From RGIG8244 sp045592785 (GTDB lineage Bacteria > Verrucomicrobiota > Lentisphaeria > Victivallales > UBA1829): DNA of 21,564 bases. Under the pieces are notes generated by a model. That model was not told the DNA's origin, ran no database searches, and worked only from the letters and a program-made list of their open reading frames with translations. Location: positions 1 to 21,564 of the forward strand of contig JAZNVL010000042.1 of NCBI GenBank assembly GCA_045592785.1, given 5' to 3'. Position numbers and translations under genes: made by a program. Shown here in pieces: positions 1 to 6,445 of this stretch (the first letter of the stretch is position 1; each line of letters starts with the position of its first letter).

Positions 1-97
1 AAAATAATTCAAACCATTCTCTAGCTTATCTAATATAGCACAAAGTTTGAATTCTACACTGTACTGACGCTGTTTTTTTTGTTTTTTTTCCATAAAA

Positions 98-139
98 AAG
101 TACACCTCAAAAGTTGTGTCCAACTTTTGGGGTGCACTT
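98..139 (-). terminator. Intrinsic terminator of the Gfo/Idh gene, IS-end-like palindrome
   Basis: A near-perfect 19-bp inverted repeat (98-116 against 121-139) encloses a 4-base loop. On the minus strand it is followed by a run of T, so it would end transcription of the dehydrogenase gene, whose stop codon is about 50 bases upstream. Each arm contains a GCACC...AAAAGTTG-type core that resembles, from memory, the terminal inverted repeats of IS150-group IS3 elements. No transposase is present. The rest of 1-187 holds AT-rich sequence with two T-runs (72-89) and nothing else I can name. Confidence 0.65.
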
Positions 140-187
140 CAAATATTCTTGCAGCAGCCGTTTTTTGCTTTATTGCAAACCGCAGTT

Positions 188-1450
188 TCAGAGCTTGCAG
201 ACGATGTTGTTCTTCCGGGATTCTTCCGCCGCGAACACCATCAGATGGCTTTCCAGGGATTCATCGATCCCCGTAAGGATCAGGGAGGGATCGTTTTCCG
301 CAATGGCGTGAACGAAGTTCGTCATGAGCCCGAAGTCACCGCCGCCGTGTCCGGAGAGGATACCGCCGTCATTCAGCGCATCGGTATTGACCACGCGTTC
401 GGAATTGTCGAGGAAGTGCTTGATCTTTATGATCGTGCTGTCATCCGTTTCGATTTCGCCCTTCGTACCGAAAATACGGGTTTTCCGGGGACCGCCCTCA
501 TTGAATGCCGTCATGGTCATGGATGCGGTGGAGCCATCTTCAAAGAGCATATTGACCACCTGATTATCCACCACGTCATTGTCACAGGCATACACACAGC
601 GACCGTAAGGACCTTCTTCCAACGCCTTCTGCAATGTTGCCGGCGTGACGACCGGGGTGAGAACGTTCACAGGCCAGAGCTTGTGTCCTTTGCAGAAACG
701 ATCGGTGTAATAGAGTTTTCTTGCGGAGTAGGGACACATGCTTTCCACTTCCAGCGGGCAATCCACGCAACGGTCCGCTGCGCCTGCAGGTTTTTCCGAC
801 GCTTTGAAGTGATACAGCGTTCCGAAGGAATGGATGGAGACGCATTTCTTGTTCATGATACCGCGGATCCAGTCAACGTCATGACAGCTTTTTGCCAGGA
901 GCATACAGCTGGATTCGGCTTCGTTACGCCAGTTGCCGCGCACAAAGGAGTGCGCCTGGTGCCAGTAGCCGACGGGTTCCAGATGCTGCAGAGAAACGAT
1001 CTCGCCGATCTCGCCGGAACGGAGGATCTCACGCAGAGCCGTGGTGTATTCGGTATAACGCAGCACATGGCAGATCGCCATCATGACACCGGCTTCTTTG
1101 ACCGCTTTCACGATCCGGTGACAGGCTTCTGCGGTGGGCGCCATGGGTTTTTCCAGAAGGATGTGATACCCCAGTTTCGCACATGCGATCGCGGGGGCTT
1201 CGTGCATGTAGTCCTGTGTGCCGATGATCACGCAATCACACATCTTCGCTTCTTTGACGAATTCTTCCCAGCCGGGAAAACGTTTGTCTTCCGGGATGTT
1301 GTGTGCGTCACCCAGTTTGTTCCGGACGTAATCATCCGGGTCGGCAACGGCGACGATCTTCAATTCTTCGGGGAATTTCTCTGCGTATTTGGCGTACCCG
1401 CTTCCTCTTGATCCGGCACCGAGTACGGCAACTGTTACCTGCTTACCCAT
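188..1450 (-). CDS. Gfo/Idh/MocA family NAD(P)-dependent oxidoreductase
   Basis: This encodes a 420-residue cytoplasmic dehydrogenase of the Gfo/Idh/MocA family, which oxidises or reduces sugars, inositols and related polyols with NAD(P). The N-terminal Rossmann fold shows VAVLGAGSRGSGYAKYA, with the nucleotide-binding glycines near residues 10-16, and the family EKP motif (LLEKPMAP, catalytic Lys) follows near residue 100. The C-terminal substrate half carries a Cys cluster (RCVDCPLEVESMCPYSA), a feature I recall from a subset of the family; its role is unknown. An upstream in-frame start at 1522 exists, but the ATG at 1450 is preferred because AGAAAGGA lies at suitable spacing and the Rossmann fold begins directly after it. 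The gene diverges from two DMT transporter genes, suggesting uptake and oxidation of one sugar or polyol. The exact substrate cannot be read from sequence. Confidence 0.93.
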   Translation of the reverse strand: MGKQVTVAVLGAGSRGSGYAKYAEKFPEELKIVAVADPDDYVRNKLGDAHNIPEDKRFPGWEEFVKEAKMCDCVIIGTQDYMHEAPAIACAKLGYHILLEKPMAPTAEACHRIVKAVKEAGVMMAICHVLRYTEYTTALREILRSGEIGEIVSLQHLEPVGYWHQAHSFVRGNWRNEAESSCMLLAKSCHDVDWIRGIMNKKCVSIHSFGTLYHFKASEKPAGAADRCVDCPLEVESMCPYSARKLYYTDRFCKGHKLWPVNVLTPVVTPATLQKALEEGPYGRCVYACDNDVVDNQVVNMLFEDGSTASMTMTAFNEGGPRKTRIFGTKGEIETDDSTIIKIKHFLDNSERVVNTDALNDGGILSGHGGGDFGLMTNFVHAIAENDPSLILTGIDESLESHLMVFAAEESRKNNIVCKL

Positions 1451-1494
1451 AGTTATAATATCCTTTCTCTGATAAGTATTGGTTGATATGGTAT

Positions 1495-1522
1495 AATATA
1501 ATCGGATAAAACGGTTTTTCAA
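1495..1522 (-). promoter_or_regulatory. Promoter of the Gfo/Idh gene
   Basis: On the minus strand TTGAAA (1522-1517), a 16-base spacer and TATATT (1500-1495) precede the start codon by about 45 bases. It lacks the TGn extension seen at most other promoters here, but its spacing is the same. Confidence 0.55.
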
Positions 1523-1580
1523 AGATCGAAAGTAAAAAATTGGGAATATTTTGCCTTTTTTTCTTTTTTTTCGATGGTTC

Positions 1581-1596
1581 GCTGTAACGTTTCAGC
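1581..1596. promoter_or_regulatory. LacI/GalR-type operator candidate
   Basis: GCTGTAACGTTTCAGC is a 16-bp palindrome with only one non-matching symmetric pair (T/T at positions 5 and 12), centred on a CG step. The core TGTAACGTTTCA fits the general LacI-family operator form TGnAAnCGnTTnCA. It sits between the divergent promoters of the Gfo/Idh gene and the transporter pair, about 60 bases from each -35 box. No LacI-family regulator is encoded in the window. Confidence 0.5.
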
Positions 1597-1659
1597 AAAT
1601 CCGTTCCGCAAATATATATGTTTTCCGTTTTATTTATAAATGAAAGCATTTATTCTTCT

Positions 1660-1687
1660 TTGATTTTCCTCCGCAAGATGATACATT
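1660..1687 (+). promoter_or_regulatory. Promoter of transporter gene 1
   Basis: TTGATT (1660-1665), a 16-base spacer and TACATT (1682-1687), with TGA directly before the -10 box. The predicted leader is about 40 bases. The same arrangement is duplicated ahead of the second transporter. Confidence 0.6.
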
Positions 1688-1734
1688 ACCTGCATTTATT
1701 TGAAATATGAATGTCGAATGGAGAAGGATATATT

Positions 1735-2637
1735 ATGTTAGTCGGGATTCTTTTGACTTTGATCGTCGGTTTTCTCTGGTCACTGGTCGGTGTCGGTTAT
1801 AAATACATCGCAAAAGAACAGTTGAGCCTCTTTGATATCTCTTTGGTCACAGGTACGTTCAATCTGATCATCCTCGCTTCGATCCTGGGCGTTAATCTCC
1901 ACGGACAGGGAGCGGAAGCCTCCATGCCCGGTATCGGCTATATCCTGTTTGTTATTGCTGGGACTCTCTTTCTTGCAGCGGGCAGTTATGTGCTGCAATG
2001 GAGTATGAAATACTGCAACAGTTCTGTCAGTTGGGCGATCGGGCAGAGTTCGCTGATCGTCCCGTTTCTTGCGATCACATTCCTCTTCCGGGAGGAGCTT
2101 GTGCTCGCCAAAGGGATCGGGACTCTTGTGGTTCTGGGCGGTATGGCGATGCTTGCCATCAGTTCCAAAGGCGTAACGGGTGGAGACGGGAACAAATCCT
2201 TTCCCGGGGTACTTCTTGCATTGGCTGCATTTGCGATCCTGGGGATCGGGCAGACCATGGTTTCCTCCACCAGTTTTCTTTCCTACGAAGATACCGCCGG
2301 ATTCCGTCCCATTCTGGCAACGATCTCGGGCTATATGACCATTGCCGGGGGCAAGATCATTACGAAAGAAAAAGGATTCCGGATCACCCGGAAAGCGTTG
2401 GGAGTCATCATCCTTTTCTGTGTGCAGGGACTTCTTGCGCAGATCCTGCAATATCCCGCCATGGATAAATTGAAAGAGGTGGGGATGAACGGGTGTTTCT
2501 ATCCCATCGCCGTGGGGACCTGTATTGCGCTTTACAGCATCTGGTCCATCGTACTGTTCCGGGAAAAGACGAATTGGCTTGCGATCCTCGGGACCCTTGC
2601 GGTGCTTACCGGGGTATGTGCATATTGTTTTTACTGA
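1735..2637 (+). CDS. DMT-superfamily (EamA/GRP-like) transporter, tandem copy 1
   Basis: This 300-residue inner-membrane protein has about ten hydrophobic segments and the internal two-half organisation of the drug/metabolite transporter superfamily. The segment with SVSWAIGQSSLIVPFLAI and the C-terminal REKTNWLAILGTLAVLTGV match the ends of the two repeated halves. RhaT/GRP sugar porters are the closest remembered relatives, but the substrate is not determined. I chose the ATG at 1735 rather than the in-frame ATG at 1711 because GGAGAAGGA lies just before it and because the downstream paralogue starts at the matching position. The two copies have exactly equal length (903 bp) and align without gaps at an offset of 989 bp. 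Divergence from the Gfo/Idh gene suggests a shared catabolic role. Confidence 0.88.
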   Translation: MLVGILLTLIVGFLWSLVGVGYKYIAKEQLSLFDISLVTGTFNLIILASILGVNLHGQGAEASMPGIGYILFVIAGTLFLAAGSYVLQWSMKYCNSSVSWAIGQSSLIVPFLAITFLFREELVLAKGIGTLVVLGGMAMLAISSKGVTGGDGNKSFPGVLLALAAFAILGIGQTMVSSTSFLSYEDTAGFRPILATISGYMTIAGGKIITKEKGFRITRKALGVIILFCVQGLLAQILQYPAMDKLKEVGMNGCFYPIAVGTCIALYSIWSIVLFREKTNWLAILGTLAVLTGVCAYCFY

Positions 2638-2655
2638 AAAATCATCCATTTCTTA

Positions 2656-2683
2656 TTGATTTTTTACGGAGATATGATATATT
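2656..2683 (+). promoter_or_regulatory. Promoter of transporter gene 2
   Basis: TTGATT (2656-2661), a 16-base spacer and TATATT (2678-2683), preceded by TGA. It is the duplicated counterpart of the promoter at 1660 and begins about 20 bases after the stop codon of copy 1. No terminator is visible between the two genes. Confidence 0.6.
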
Positions 2684-2723
2684 ATCCGCATTTTATTCAC
2701 AATACAATGGAGAATGATATATT

Positions 2724-3626
2724 ATGTTAGTCGGGATTCTTTTGACTTTGTTCGTCGGCTTCCTCTGGTCACTGGTCGGTGTCTGTTTCAAATACATTGC
2801 AAAAGAACAGTTGAGCATTTTTGATGTTTCATTGATCACAAATACGATCAATCTGATCATCCTTGCTTCGATCCTGGGCGTCAATCTCCACGGACAGGGC
2901 GCGGAAGCCGTTATGCCCGGCATGGGATATGTACTGTTTGTTCTTGCAGCAGCCATTCTCAGTGTCATCGGCAATTTCATTCTGCAATGGAGCATGAAAT
3001 ATTGCAACAGTTCCGTATGCTGGGCGATCGGGCAGAGTTCGCTGATCGTCCCGTTTCTTGCGATCACTTTCATCTTCCGGGAGGAACTTGTGCTGTTCAA
3101 AGGGATCGGGACTCTTGTGATCCTGGGCGGTATGGTCCTGCTTTCCATCAGTTCCAAAGGAGAAGTGAAAGAGGGCGGGAACAAATCCTTTCTCGGTGTC
3201 CTGCTTGCGCTTTTATCCTTCGCCGCTATGGGGGTCGCGGGCGCCATGCTTTCCGCCACCAGCTATCTTTCCTACGAAGATACCGCCGGATTCCGTCCGG
3301 TTCTCTTCATGATCGCGGGGTATATCACGATCGCGGGGGGGAAGATCATCACGAAGGAAAAAGGGTTCAAATTCAACCGGAAAGCATTGGGCATCATCAT
3401 CATTTACTGTCTGCAGGGATTGCTGGGGCAGATTTTGCAGTATGCCGCCATGGATAAATTGAAAGAGGTGGGGATGAACGGGTGTTTCTACCCCATTGCC
3501 GTGGGAACCTGCATTGCGCTTTACAGTATCTGGTCTATCGTGCTGTTCCGTGAAAAAACGAACCGGATCACGATCCTCGGGACCCTTGCGGTACTTTTCG
3601 GGGTATGCGCGTATTGTTTCTGCTGA
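2724..3626 (+). CDS. DMT-superfamily (EamA/GRP-like) transporter, tandem copy 2
   Basis: This second 300-residue transporter has about ten predicted membrane segments and is the paralogue of the gene at 1735. Blocks such as CNSSVCWAIGQSS, YEDTAGFRP and MDKLKEVGMNGCFYP are shared almost unchanged. Differences cluster in loops and in the third and sixth hydrophobic segments, which could alter substrate choice. The start ATG follows GGAGA at suitable spacing and matches the start of copy 1. The gene has its own promoter and ends at a strong terminator. Whether the two copies work as a heterodimer, as some paired DMT proteins do, or as separate carriers cannot be told from sequence. Confidence 0.88.
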   Translation: MLVGILLTLFVGFLWSLVGVCFKYIAKEQLSIFDVSLITNTINLIILASILGVNLHGQGAEAVMPGMGYVLFVLAAAILSVIGNFILQWSMKYCNSSVCWAIGQSSLIVPFLAITFIFREELVLFKGIGTLVILGGMVLLSISSKGEVKEGGNKSFLGVLLALLSFAAMGVAGAMLSATSYLSYEDTAGFRPVLFMIAGYITIAGGKIITKEKGFKFNRKALGIIIIYCLQGLLGQILQYAAMDKLKEVGMNGCFYPIAVGTCIALYSIWSIVLFREKTNRITILGTLAVLFGVCAYCFC

Positions 3627-3639
3627 AAGAGCAACAATA

Positions 3640-3681
3640 AAAAAGCTGCTGCATGGAGAAATGCAGCAGCTTTTTGTTTTT
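3640..3681. terminator. Bidirectional intrinsic terminator
   Basis: A 15-bp perfect stem (3640-3654 with 3661-3675, core AGCTGCTGCAT) with a 6-base loop is flanked by A-runs on the left and T-runs on the right. It can stop the transporter transcript on the plus strand and the large FN3/GxGNDT gene on the minus strand, whose stop codons lie 14 and 16 bases outside. Confidence 0.9.
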
Positions 3682-3696
3682 GAATGGTGAGAGATC

Positions 3697-6021
3697 TTAT
3701 GCCAGTGTCACAGTGATCCCGGCGGATTCAAACCGGCTGATGAATTCATCGGAAGCAAAACCGTAAACGATGAGTTCGCCGTTTCCGGAAATATTTTCCA
3801 GAGTATCGATATCGAGCTGCCAGGTATTGCCGATCGTCATTGTGCCATTAAGGACCAGCGTATCATTTCCGTCTCCGAAACTGGTTATGATATCATCCCA
3901 TTCCGCTCCGTTGTTGATGATGAGCGTATCATCGCCATTCCCGAAATCAAATGTGCCATAGAGATCAACGCAACCGCCTTCATTGATAGTGACCGTATCA
4001 TTGCCGTTGCCCATGCGGATATTGCCGCCGTGTTGTGTGTCCTGATCATCCAAACAACTCATCATTGAGACATAGCCGCCCTTGTTGACGGTGATCTTAT
4101 CATCTCCGCCGCCCATGTTCAGTTCGAAGGTTTGCAGACAACTCCAATTATCCCAGTCATCATCGTCAGTGTCACCGTCAAGATTCACAGCTTTTTTGCC
4201 TGTGAGCGTGATGGAATCGGCACCGGTCCCGAATTCGATCGCAGTGATCCCGCCATTGTGAGTCTCAATGCGATCCCACCAGCCGGAGTAGGGATCTTTG
4301 CCGTCCATGAAATAACTTTCCGTTTCCAGCCATCCGCCATCTTTCAGAACGACGGTATTGCCGCCATTTCCGAACTGGATCGCGTTGCCGCTGATTTCGC
4401 CCCATTCCCGGATCGAGATATTGTTCTTCCCATCGCCAAAGACGATTTTGCCTGTTCCTTCTTCGGGGAAAGAATCCTCTTCGTCGTAATATACCTTTTT
4501 CCCGATCTCAATTTCCGTGTCTTGGCAGATGATTGTATTATTGCCATTGCCGAAGTACAGATTGTCGGCATAGAATCCGCCGTCGCTGGTGTAGGATTCC
4601 AACGTATTGTTGCCTTCACCGAAATTGACATCCCCGTTGAACCAGACCCCGGCAGCACCACAGCTCTTCGACTTGGGAATGATCAGCGTATCGTTTCCTG
4701 CGCCGAAGTCCAAACCCTGCTGGAAGTAAGAGAACGTGGTTGCATTCGCCTGGGCAAAGTCATCGCCGTCAGTTGTTTTCAGCGGGGAGACGACAGCCGT
4801 TTTCAATATTTCGTCGAATTCACTATTGGAATAGTCATCATATTTATCGGCGAACTTCTTGTCCCCGAAATACTGTTTCGCATCCACCGCCGGTTCGGTC
4901 GCAGGGGCTGATTGGAGCTTGATGCTCTTCTTCGCGACCTTGGATTCATTGTTGTTATCATCAACCGCAGTGACTTCCACATTGACTTTACCGGAAAGTC
5001 CATCCAGTGCCCGGGTGAAGGTCGTACCGCTGTATTCGGTTGCCACCTGTACCCCATTGATCCAGATGTTGTACGCAAGATTTTTGTCAAGGTTATCGGT
5101 GAACCCGGTCATTGAGATCTGAAGCGTATCCAGTTCATCTCCGGTTTGCGTGATCGTGATCTTTCCTGCCTTCGGGTCCGTGCTGTCTGCCACAAAGAAC
5201 GTTTCCGCTACCGAAGGTGTGCTTGCTTTCTTTGCCTTGTCATAAGCGATCACAGAGACCGTATGTTCCCCTGCGGAAAGTTTCTTGATGTTGATCTCAT
5301 TGGTCTTTGTCTTGTATGTTTTACCATCGATCTTGACCTCATAACTGACAACGCCCACATTGTCTGTTCCTTCCTCCCAGGAGATCGTGGTCAATTTTTC
5401 CGTGGCGGAGCCTACCGTCACGCCGATGACCTGATCCGGAGGGGTCACGTCTTTGATGGTGATATTCTTTTTCGCCGCTTTGGATTCATGTCCGTAGTTA
5501 TCGACGGCCGTGACTTCCACCGTGATTTTCCCGGCGAGATTTTCTTTCGTGTAGATATACTGGTCCTCCGTCCAGGGATTATTCTTATCCCTTACCGTTT
5601 CTCCATTTACCTTGATGGTGTACCCCGCGATCCCGCCGGCATCGGTAAAATTGGACATGGCGATCCGGATGGAATCCTGGTCTCCTTCTACCTGTGTGAC
5701 AGTGATCTTTCCTTTTTTGGGGTCGGTGATATCGGCAACGGTGAATGTTACCCACTGGGAAAGCAAAGTTTCATCATCATTTTTATCGAGAGCCACCACG
5801 GCAAACGTATATTCACCGGGTTCCAGATTTTTGATTTTGATGAAATCTTTTTTTGTTTCATAACATTCCGGTTCAATGTGGGGACCTGTTACATAGACCT
5901 CATATTCATCCAAACCGGCTTCGAGATCAATATGATTCCACCGCAAAACAGTTACTTTTTCGTTTGCACCCGGATCAACGGTAAGACCTTCCACTTGCAT
6001 ACCTTGAAATATGACTGACAT
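3697..6021 (-). CDS. Large FN3-like and GxGNDT-repeat protein, possibly type I secreted
   Basis: This gene encodes a 774-residue acidic repeat protein. Residues about 10-375 form two alternating pairs of beta-sandwich modules: FN3-like (10-95 and 193-277) and a second Ig-like type beginning D(I/S)TDPK (97-190 and 278-370). From about 439 to 720 there are ten copies of a FGxGNDTLxI-like motif (for example at 439, 670 and 713), related to but much more widely spaced than the Ca-binding RTX nonapeptide GGxGxDxUx. No signal peptide or membrane segment is visible. The C-terminus ends in a hydrophobic ITVTLA, which would suit a type I secretion signal, but no ABC exporter is in the window. The start is well supported by AGGAGG 7 bases upstream. 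A surface or secreted adhesin-like role is inferred; no enzyme motif is seen. Confidence 0.85.
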   Translation of the reverse strand: MSVIFQGMQVEGLTVDPGANEKVTVLRWNHIDLEAGLDEYEVYVTGPHIEPECYETKKDFIKIKNLEPGEYTFAVVALDKNDDETLLSQWVTFTVADITDPKKGKITVTQVEGDQDSIRIAMSNFTDAGGIAGYTIKVNGETVRDKNNPWTEDQYIYTKENLAGKITVEVTAVDNYGHESKAAKKNITIKDVTPPDQVIGVTVGSATEKLTTISWEEGTDNVGVVSYEVKIDGKTYKTKTNEINIKKLSAGEHTVSVIAYDKAKKASTPSVAETFFVADSTDPKAGKITITQTGDELDTLQISMTGFTDNLDKNLAYNIWINGVQVATEYSGTTFTRALDGLSGKVNVEVTAVDDNNNESKVAKKSIKLQSAPATEPAVDAKQYFGDKKFADKYDDYSNSEFDEILKTAVVSPLKTTDGDDFAQANATTFSYFQQGLDFGAGNDTLIIPKSKSCGAAGVWFNGDVNFGEGNNTLESYTSDGGFYADNLYFGNGNNTIICQDTEIEIGKKVYYDEEDSFPEEGTGKIVFGDGKNNISIREWGEISGNAIQFGNGGNTVVLKDGGWLETESYFMDGKDPYSGWWDRIETHNGGITAIEFGTGADSITLTGKKAVNLDGDTDDDDWDNWSCLQTFELNMGGGDDKITVNKGGYVSMMSCLDDQDTQHGGNIRMGNGNDTVTINEGGCVDLYGTFDFGNGDDTLIINNGAEWDDIITSFGDGNDTLVLNGTMTIGNTWQLDIDTLENISGNGELIVYGFASDEFISRFESAGITVTLA

Positions 6022-6069
6022 AATCGTGCCTCCTGTATAGTTAACGGGTTTGAATATCGGTACAACACG

Positions 6070-6098
6070 AATATATCATGTAAAAAAGTTCTTTTCAA
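6070..6098 (-). promoter_or_regulatory. Promoter of the FN3/GxGNDT gene
   Basis: On the minus strand TTGAAA (6098-6093), a 17-base spacer ending in TGA, and TATATT (6075-6070). It lies about 50 bases before the start codon. Confidence 0.55.
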
Positions 6099-6139
6099 GT
6101 CTGAGATCTATTTTTTTTGATTTTTTACAGAAAATACGC

Positions 6140-6167
6140 TTGAAATTGCAGAAAATGGATGTATATT
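6140..6167 (+). promoter_or_regulatory. Promoter of tRNA-Val
   Basis: TTGAAA (6140-6145), a 16-base spacer and TATATT (6162-6167), with a TG directly adjoining the -10 box. The expected transcription start is about 14 bases before the mature tRNA. Confidence 0.6.
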
Positions 6168-6187
6168 ATAACCATAATCCACAAAAT

Positions 6188-6264
6188 GGACGCTTAGTTC
6201 AGTTGGTTAGAACGCATCCTTCACACGGATGAGGTCACAAGTTCGAGTCTTGTAGCGTCCACCA
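6188..6264 (+). tRNA. tRNA-Val (anticodon CAC)
   Basis: The cloverleaf is complete: acceptor GGACGCT/AGCGTCC, D stem GTTC/GAAC, anticodon stem CATCC/GGATG with loop TTCACAC, and T arm ACAAG/CTTGT with TTCGAGT. The CCA end (6262-6264) is encoded. The CAC anticodon reads GUG valine codons. Confidence 0.95.
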
Positions 6265-6287
6265 TCCTTCGCTAAAGCTACGGATGG
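6262..6287 (+). repeat. Palindromic trailer overlapping the tRNA CCA end
   Basis: CCATCC (6262-6267) pairs with GGATGG (6282-6287), with a small inner GC/GC pairing. The left arm includes the CCA of the tRNA. It overlaps the left arm of the following terminator, so the two hairpins are mutually exclusive. Its form resembles short dispersed palindromes seen in PVC genomes; this is from memory. Confidence 0.4.
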
Positions 6288-6319
6288 CAAGCCTGGCTTG
6301 CCGTTCGTAGATTTTTTTT
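6278..6319 (+). terminator. Terminator of tRNA-Val
   Basis: GGCAAGCC and GGCTTGCC (6286-6302) form the main hairpin, with an outer pairing of CTACG (6278-6282) and CGTAG (6306-6310), followed by eight T (6312-6319). Confidence 0.8.
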
Positions 6320-6383
6320 GCAAACAATATACTGCAAACCCGCATATCGCCCTGTCCGGAAAATAATTTTTCCCTATTTATAT

Positions 6384-6411
6384 TTGCATTTTGTATTTAC
6401 ACTGTTACATT
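6384..6411 (+). promoter_or_regulatory. Promoter of the CARDB-repeat gene
   Basis: TTGCAT (6384-6389), a 16-base spacer and TACATT (6406-6411) preceded by TGT. The leader is about 28 bases and contains AAGGAG. Confidence 0.55.
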
Positions 6412-6445
6412 ATCAGCAGATGAACCATAACAAGGAGAGTATGCC

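Larger units (their letters stand above)
1660..3626 (+). repeat. Tandem gene duplication including the promoter
   Basis: Two units, each with promoter, ribosome-binding site and transporter gene, lie head to tail. Coding regions align gap-free at an offset of 989 bp. Long identical blocks (2032-2078 with 3021-3067; 2458-2501 with 3447-3490) alternate with diverged stretches, especially in the first half and around residues 80-100 of the protein. Confidence 0.85.

Noticed and set aside
116..1411. Long plus-strand open frame (431 codons) opposite the Gfo/Idh gene
   Set aside because: It lies fully antisense to a clear family protein, has no ribosome-binding site, and its translation shows no recognisable motif; it arises from codon bias.
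1451..1522. N-terminal extension of the Gfo/Idh protein from an ATG at 1522
   Set aside because: The extension would cover the promoter -10 and -35 boxes and has no family similarity. The start at 1450 has a ribosome-binding site.
3697..6021. Calling the repeat protein a classical RTX toxin
   Set aside because: The motifs are not in tandem nonapeptide arrays and no toxin, lipase or protease domain or RTX operon is visible.
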